Of a stretch of 64,000 nucleotides of DNA, positions 60,786 to 64,000 are shown piece after piece. The position numbers and the translations under genes are program-made. The stretch comes from DATARH01 sp036268425. Its GTDB lineage: Bacteria; Pseudomonadota; Alphaproteobacteria; ATCC43930; CGMCC-115725. Within the stretch, counting starts at the first letter, position 1. The number at the start of each line of letters is the position of its first letter. The notes under the pieces were generated by a model. The model saw only the letters and a program-made list of their open reading frames with translations, did not search any database and was not told the origin of the DNA. The stretch lies in NCBI GenBank assembly GCA_036268425.1, contig DATAUE010000149.1:62001-126000 (forward strand), given 5' to 3'.

Positions 60786-61679
60786 ATGACTCGTGATTTC
60801 GTCGGTCACGGTGAGACGCCGCCGCATGCGCGCTGGCCGGGTGGCGCCCGCATCGCGGTCAATTTCGTGATCAATTTCGAGGAGGGCTCGGAGCTGTCTT
60901 ATCCGGCCGGCGATGGCGTTTCGGAAACCGGGCTGATCGAGACGGCCAGCACGGAGGCCGGCGATCGCCGCGATCTCGCGGCCGAAAGCATGTTCGAGTA
61001 CGGCTCGCGGGTCGGCTGGTGGCGGCTGCACCGCATCTTCACCCGCTATAAGCTCCCCGTGACCCTGTTCGGTTGCGCCGAGGCGTTCGCCGCGAACCCG
61101 CCGGCCGCGGCCGCTATCGCCGCCAGCGATTGGGACATCTGCGGCCACGGCAATCGCTGGATCAAGCATTACGAACTGGCCGAAGCCGACGAACGCGACC
61201 AGATCGCGCGCGCCGTCGCCCTGATCCGCAAGACCACCGGCAAGCCGACACATGGCTGGTATTGTCGCTATGCACCGTCGGAAAACACCCGCCGGCTGGT
61301 CGTGGAAAACGGCGGCTTTCTCTATGACAGCGACGCCTATAACGACGAATTGCCCTATTGGGTAAGCCAAAGCGGCAAGCCGCATCTGGTGATCCCCTAT
61401 TCGCTAACGACCAACGACGTCAAATTCGGCCGCGGGATCTTCGGGCCGGGCGGTGATTTCCTGTCGTATCTGCGCGACAGCTTCGACCTGTTGTATGAAG
61501 AAGGCGCCGAGCGGCCGCGCATGATGTCGGTCGGGCTGCACATGCGGATCACCGGTCATCCCGGCCGCGCGCAGGCGCTGATCCGCTTTATCGAGCATAT
61601 CACCAGCCGCCCCGACGTTTGGATTTGCCGCCGCGAGGAAATCGCGCGGCATTGGATGGCGAATTTTCCGCCGGGCTGA
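60786..61679 (+). CDS. Polysaccharide-deacetylase-fold protein, PuuE (allantoinase) type
   Basis: 297 residues. DFVGHGETPPHARWPGGARIAVNFVINFEEGSELSY, EYGSRVGWWRLHRIF, GHGNRWIKHYELAEADERDQI, GWYCRYAPSENTRRLVVENGGFLYDSDAYNDELPYW and MMSVGLHMRITGHPGRAQALIRFIEH correspond closely to Pseudomonas PuuE, a metal-independent allantoinase. Conversion of allantoin to allantoate is the best guess, but no other purine catabolic gene is in the window. GAGAGG precedes the ATG and overlaps the DUF29 stop, so the two are translationally close. Confidence 0.87.
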   Translation: MTRDFVGHGETPPHARWPGGARIAVNFVINFEEGSELSYPAGDGVSETGLIETASTEAGDRRDLAAESMFEYGSRVGWWRLHRIFTRYKLPVTLFGCAEAFAANPPAAAAIAASDWDICGHGNRWIKHYELAEADERDQIARAVALIRKTTGKPTHGWYCRYAPSENTRRLVVENGGFLYDSDAYNDELPYWVSQSGKPHLVIPYSLTTNDVKFGRGIFGPGGDFLSYLRDSFDLLYEEGAERPRMMSVGLHMRITGHPGRAQALIRFIEHITSRPDVWICRREEIARHWMANFPPG

Positions 61680-61686
61680 CGCTTCG

Positions 61687-62592
61687 TCAGCTACCGGCTG
61701 CCGCGGGATGCCGCCGCACGACGAGGTTGGCCAGAATCAAGCCGCGAGCGCGGAGCCATTCCGCCAGGTCGTCGCGCCGCACCGTCATGCTGGCGCCATC
61801 GGCGTGGATCATAGTGTCGCCGCCCTCGCAGATCAGCACATGCCCCGGCACGTACAGCAGGTCGCCGCGCCGCAGATCAGCAACGTTATCGATCGGCACA
61901 GCGGTGCCGATCGTGTCACGCTGCAGATCGGTGTCGCGCCGCACGGCGATACCGATATCGCGAAACGCATTCTGCACGAGGCCCGAGCAATCAAGACCGA
62001 GAAAGCTGCGACCGCCCCACCGATAGGGACATCCGAGATAAAGCGCCGCCGCCGTCGCGATGTCAGGCGATACGGGGGGGGCCGGTGACAGGCAGGCCGC
62101 CGGCAGATAGCTGCCGGTAGCGAGCCGGACATAGGCGGTGCCGCGTGTATCGAGGCCGTTTTCGGTAACCGCAACCGCGCTGTGCCGCGGCAGAAAATCG
62201 ATCGGCCGGGAGCGTAGATCAGCGGCCTCGTAGCAATACGATCCCGGGGTCGTGACGAAATGCGTCGGGGCGGGGGCCGGATCGGTCGTGATGTGGCGCG
62301 CCTCGACATAGCCGACATATCCGTCGAACAGGGATTGGCACCACGCGTATTGTGTGCCGACGTCGAAGACCAGCAGGTCTTCGCCGTAGTGATAAAATGT
62401 GTCCAGCGCCGCACCGGCGGCCGGTTCCCGGTAGACCGCAGCGCGCCCGGCGATCGTGCGCGCCGGTCGGCCCTCGATGTAGCGCGATGCGGCAACGATA
62501 CCGCGCAGACGCGCATCCGCGAGATCGGCGCGGTAAGCGTTGAGCCGCCGGTCGAGCGTTATCCGGTCGAGCGTCGTCCGGTCGAGCGTCAT
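61687..62592 (-). CDS. NlpC/P60 peptidase with SH3-like domains (YkfC type)
   Basis: 301 residues. It carries two bacterial SH3-like segments (about 46-105 and 113-170) followed by the papain-like NlpC/P60 domain: Cys202 in LGLDCSGLVQNAF, His251 in VPGHVLICEG and His263 in MIHADG. This is the architecture of gamma-D-glutamyl-L-diamino acid endopeptidases that recycle cell-wall peptides. No signal peptide is present, so it may be cytoplasmic. The ATG at 62592 overlaps the thioesterase stop (ATGA). The first 15 codons are a triplicated TLDR repeat. Confidence 0.88.
   Translation of the reverse strand: MTLDRTTLDRITLDRRLNAYRADLADARLRGIVAASRYIEGRPARTIAGRAAVYREPAAGAALDTFYHYGEDLLVFDVGTQYAWCQSLFDGYVGYVEARHITTDPAPAPTHFVTTPGSYCYEAADLRSRPIDFLPRHSAVAVTENGLDTRGTAYVRLATGSYLPAACLSPAPPVSPDIATAAALYLGCPYRWGGRSFLGLDCSGLVQNAFRDIGIAVRRDTDLQRDTIGTAVPIDNVADLRRGDLLYVPGHVLICEGGDTMIHADGASMTVRRDDLAEWLRARGLILANLVVRRHPAAAGS
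62548..62592 (-). repeat. Three 15-nt tandem units at the start of the NlpC/P60 gene
   Basis: On the coding strand ACGCTCGACCGG occurs three times at 15-base intervals within the first 15 codons (TLDR-T-TLDR-I-TLDR-R). The first unit also encodes the stop of the upstream thioesterase. Copy number changes would alter only the N terminus. Confidence 0.9.
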
Positions 62593-62996
62593 CCGGCCGG
62601 TACTCGCGGTTCGCCTCGCGGCAGCACGAGCTGGGTCTGGGTCACGATCGCGGCGCGCTTGCCGTCGGGTCCGAAGATCGAGGTCTGCACCACAATCGAT
62701 CGCCGCCCGACATGCAGCGGTATCGTCTCGCTGGTCAGGCGGCCGGGCTTGCTCGCGCGAAAGAAATTGCTCTTCGACTCGATCGTCGTTGTACGAAACT
62801 CGGGCGTCAGGTGGAGACTTGCGGCATAGCCGCCGAGTTCGTCGGCAAACGCCATTAGCGCGCCGCCATGCACAATGCCGCCGGCATTCAGGTGCCGCTC
62901 GTCGGCATCGATTTCGCCGACCACCTTTTCCTTGTCGGCGGTGACGATGCGAATGCCAAAATGCCGCGACATTCCCGAACGCATCAGCGATGCCAT
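62589..62996 (-). CDS. PaaI-type hotdog thioesterase
   Basis: 135 residues. GGIVHGGALMAFADELGGYAASLHL is the catalytic signature of PaaI/4HBT thioesterases (HGG-A with a conserved Asp/Glu in the helix), followed by TIESKSNFFRASKPGRLTSETIPLHVGRRSIVVQTSIFGPDGKRAAIVTQTQLV. It hydrolyses acyl-CoA or aryl-CoA esters; substrate unknown. It overlaps the NlpC/P60 start by four bases and lies 21 bases after the truncated SGNH gene, all on the same strand. Confidence 0.87.
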   Translation of the reverse strand: MASLMRSGMSRHFGIRIVTADKEKVVGEIDADERHLNAGGIVHGGALMAFADELGGYAASLHLTPEFRTTTIESKSNFFRASKPGRLTSETIPLHVGRRSIVVQTSIFGPDGKRAAIVTQTQLVLPRGEPRVPAG

Positions 62997-63017
62997 TTGC
63001 AGGTTCTCCAGATTGGG

Positions 63018-64000
63018 TCAGCGCCGGACCGTGTGGGCCGTTTTCCAGGAATCGTAAGCGTGCATCAGATCGCCGAACAGCGCATCGGCGGTCAGCGTGT
63101 ATCCGGCCTTGTTCAGATGGACATGATCCGGCATCGCCAGCGGCGGGTCCTGCGCGAGCCACCGGTGCATCGCGCAACTACCGCCCATCGCCGCCGACCA
63201 GTCCCAAAAGGCCCAGCCCTCGCGGGCGGCGATGCGCCGCTGGATATCGCGCACCGGTGCGAGATTGAGCGGCTCGCTCCACACGCAGGCATCGCCGCTC
63301 GCCGCCTTCGGCTTACAACCCAAATCTTGATGTGGTTGGGCGGCGCATTCTTTGGAAAGGCGGCTGCCGTCCGGCGATCCGATGACCAGCACCGAAGCGC
63401 CCGGCGCATGCCGTCGCAATGCCGCCACTGTGCTGCGAAAACGCGCGGCGTATTGCGCCAGATTGAGGCTGTCGTCGAAGCCTTCATTGGTGCCGAACGC
63501 GATGACCAGCAGGCCGGGATGGTGCTCGCTCATTTCGACGCCGACGGTCGACGGGTTGAGCTTGGTCAACAGTGTGACGGTGGCCCCGATGGTGCCGTGG
63601 TTCTCATAGATGATACCCGGCCGGCGGCGCTCGACCGCCCAGCCGAGCAGTCGCTGTCCGCCCGGTGCGGCAGCGGTGATCTCGACGCGGTGCGCCGGAT
63701 GCGGCAACAGCATCTCGATGCGGCGCAAGGCCGTCTGGTGTGCATCGGTCGCAATTTGCCGCGCATTGCCGTCGTCGATGCGCACGCTTAGCGGTGCGCC
63801 GTGCGGGCTGGTGACGATTTCGATGGCGAACCGGCTAAACCCTTCGGGCTCGGTGCTCGTCAGCTCCATGTGGGCGCCGGGCTCGCTGGCTTCGGCCGAA
63901 ACCGCATCAATGCCGAGCGGCACGGCGGCCTCACCATCAGGCGGGCGCAAATGGCGCCAGCCGGTTTCTGTGACCGTGACGAGCGCGGGCCGGTAGTATT
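63018..64000 (-). CDS. SGNH/GDSL esterase, 5' end outside window
   Basis: The frame is open to the window edge (about 327 codons visible). A beta-rich insert (GFSRFAIEIVTSPHGAPLSVRIDDG...) precedes block III LLVIAFGTNEGFDDSL and block V PDHVHLNKAGYTLTADALF with Asp and His. The nucleophile block lies beyond the window. An SGNH domain split by a jelly-roll-like insert resembles peptidoglycan O-acetylesterases (Ape1/PatB-type layout), a comparison by architecture only. It is unrelated in detail to the SGNH pair at 30.6-32.2 kb. It could be cotranscribed with the thioesterase and NlpC/P60 genes. Confidence 0.8.
   Translation of the reverse strand, partial: YYRPALVTVTETGWRHLRPPDGEAAVPLGIDAVSAEASEPGAHMELTSTEPEGFSRFAIEIVTSPHGAPLSVRIDDGNARQIATDAHQTALRRIEMLLPHPAHRVEITAAAPGGQRLLGWAVERRRPGIIYENHGTIGATVTLLTKLNPSTVGVEMSEHHPGLLVIAFGTNEGFDDSLNLAQYAARFRSTVAALRRHAPGASVLVIGSPDGSRLSKECAAQPHQDLGCKPKAASGDACVWSEPLNLAPVRDIQRRIAAREGWAFWDWSAAMGGSCAMHRWLAQDPPLAMPDHVHLNKAGYTLTADALFGDLMHAYDSWKTAHTVRR

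Noticed and set aside
1..64000. CRISPR arrays, insertion sequences, prophage genes, rRNA genes
   Set aside because: Looked for on both strands; no regularly spaced repeats, transposase or integrase motifs, or rRNA sequence were recognised.

Overview
The window is a GC-rich chromosomal stretch from a Gram-negative alphaproteobacterium. Evidence for this: a SUV3-type RNA helicase paired with an S4-domain protein; an E1 beta (PdhB) that carries its own lipoyl domain; the gene order pyrG-kdsA-eno-ftsB-pdhABC-lpd-lipA; and kdsA plus pbpC, which imply Kdo-lipid A and a periplasm. I cannot place it below class level with confidence; Rhodospirillales or a related order is a guess. No phage, transposase, integrase or CRISPR array was seen. 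The content is mostly core metabolism plus accessory envelope and catabolic modules.

Layout. 1-6.6 kb: tail of a PhzF-family gene, an isochorismatase-fold hydrolase, the SUV3 helicase/S4 pair, a soluble histidine kinase and a HerA-like ATPase. 6.6-11.2 kb: a tight run of metY, a homoserine O-acyltransferase, a PLP decarboxylase and a small hypothetical gene. 11.2-19.7 kb: a GarR-like reductase, then a thioester alpha-2-macroglobulin and its usual partner PbpC. 19.7-25.2 kb: a DUF29 protein, methionine aminopeptidase, a CinA-like protein, tRNA-Leu(UAA), pcaHG, an SDR and a TetR regulator. 25.2-30.1 kb: the stress module prkA-yeaH-spoVR. 30.5-33.3 kb: a translationally coupled opgC-SGNH-SGNH cluster in which one SGNH protein appears to have lost its catalytic residues. 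33.4-37.2 kb: a hydroxyacyl-CoA dehydrogenase, an aminotransferase and succinyl-CoA:3-ketoacid CoA-transferase.

37.2-54.2 kb is the metabolic core: ppiD, tpiA, secG, pyrG, kdsA, a GNAT gene, eno, ftsB, pdhA, pdhB, pdhC, lpd, lipA, a RatA/Coq10 protein and an orphan LivF-type ATPase. It links lower glycolysis, pyruvate oxidation, lipoyl cofactor synthesis and envelope precursor supply. The run is interrupted between lpd and lipA by a low-GC, frameshifted pentapeptide-repeat gene. It also carries several palindromic intergenic elements. 54.2-64 kb: a TPR membrane protein, an MscS channel whose tail overlaps the end of a copper P-type ATPase, an MFS transporter, a second DUF29 gene, a PuuE-type deacetylase, an NlpC/P60 peptidase, a thioesterase and a truncated SGNH esterase.

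The points most worth following up are the opgC/SGNH/pseudo-SGNH cluster, a candidate small RNA with its own terminator and inverted-repeat control site near 35.6-35.75 kb, the triple 15-bp repeat in the opgC/dehydrogenase divergent promoter, the decarboxylase in the methionine operon, and the low-GC split gene inside the lpd-lipA run.
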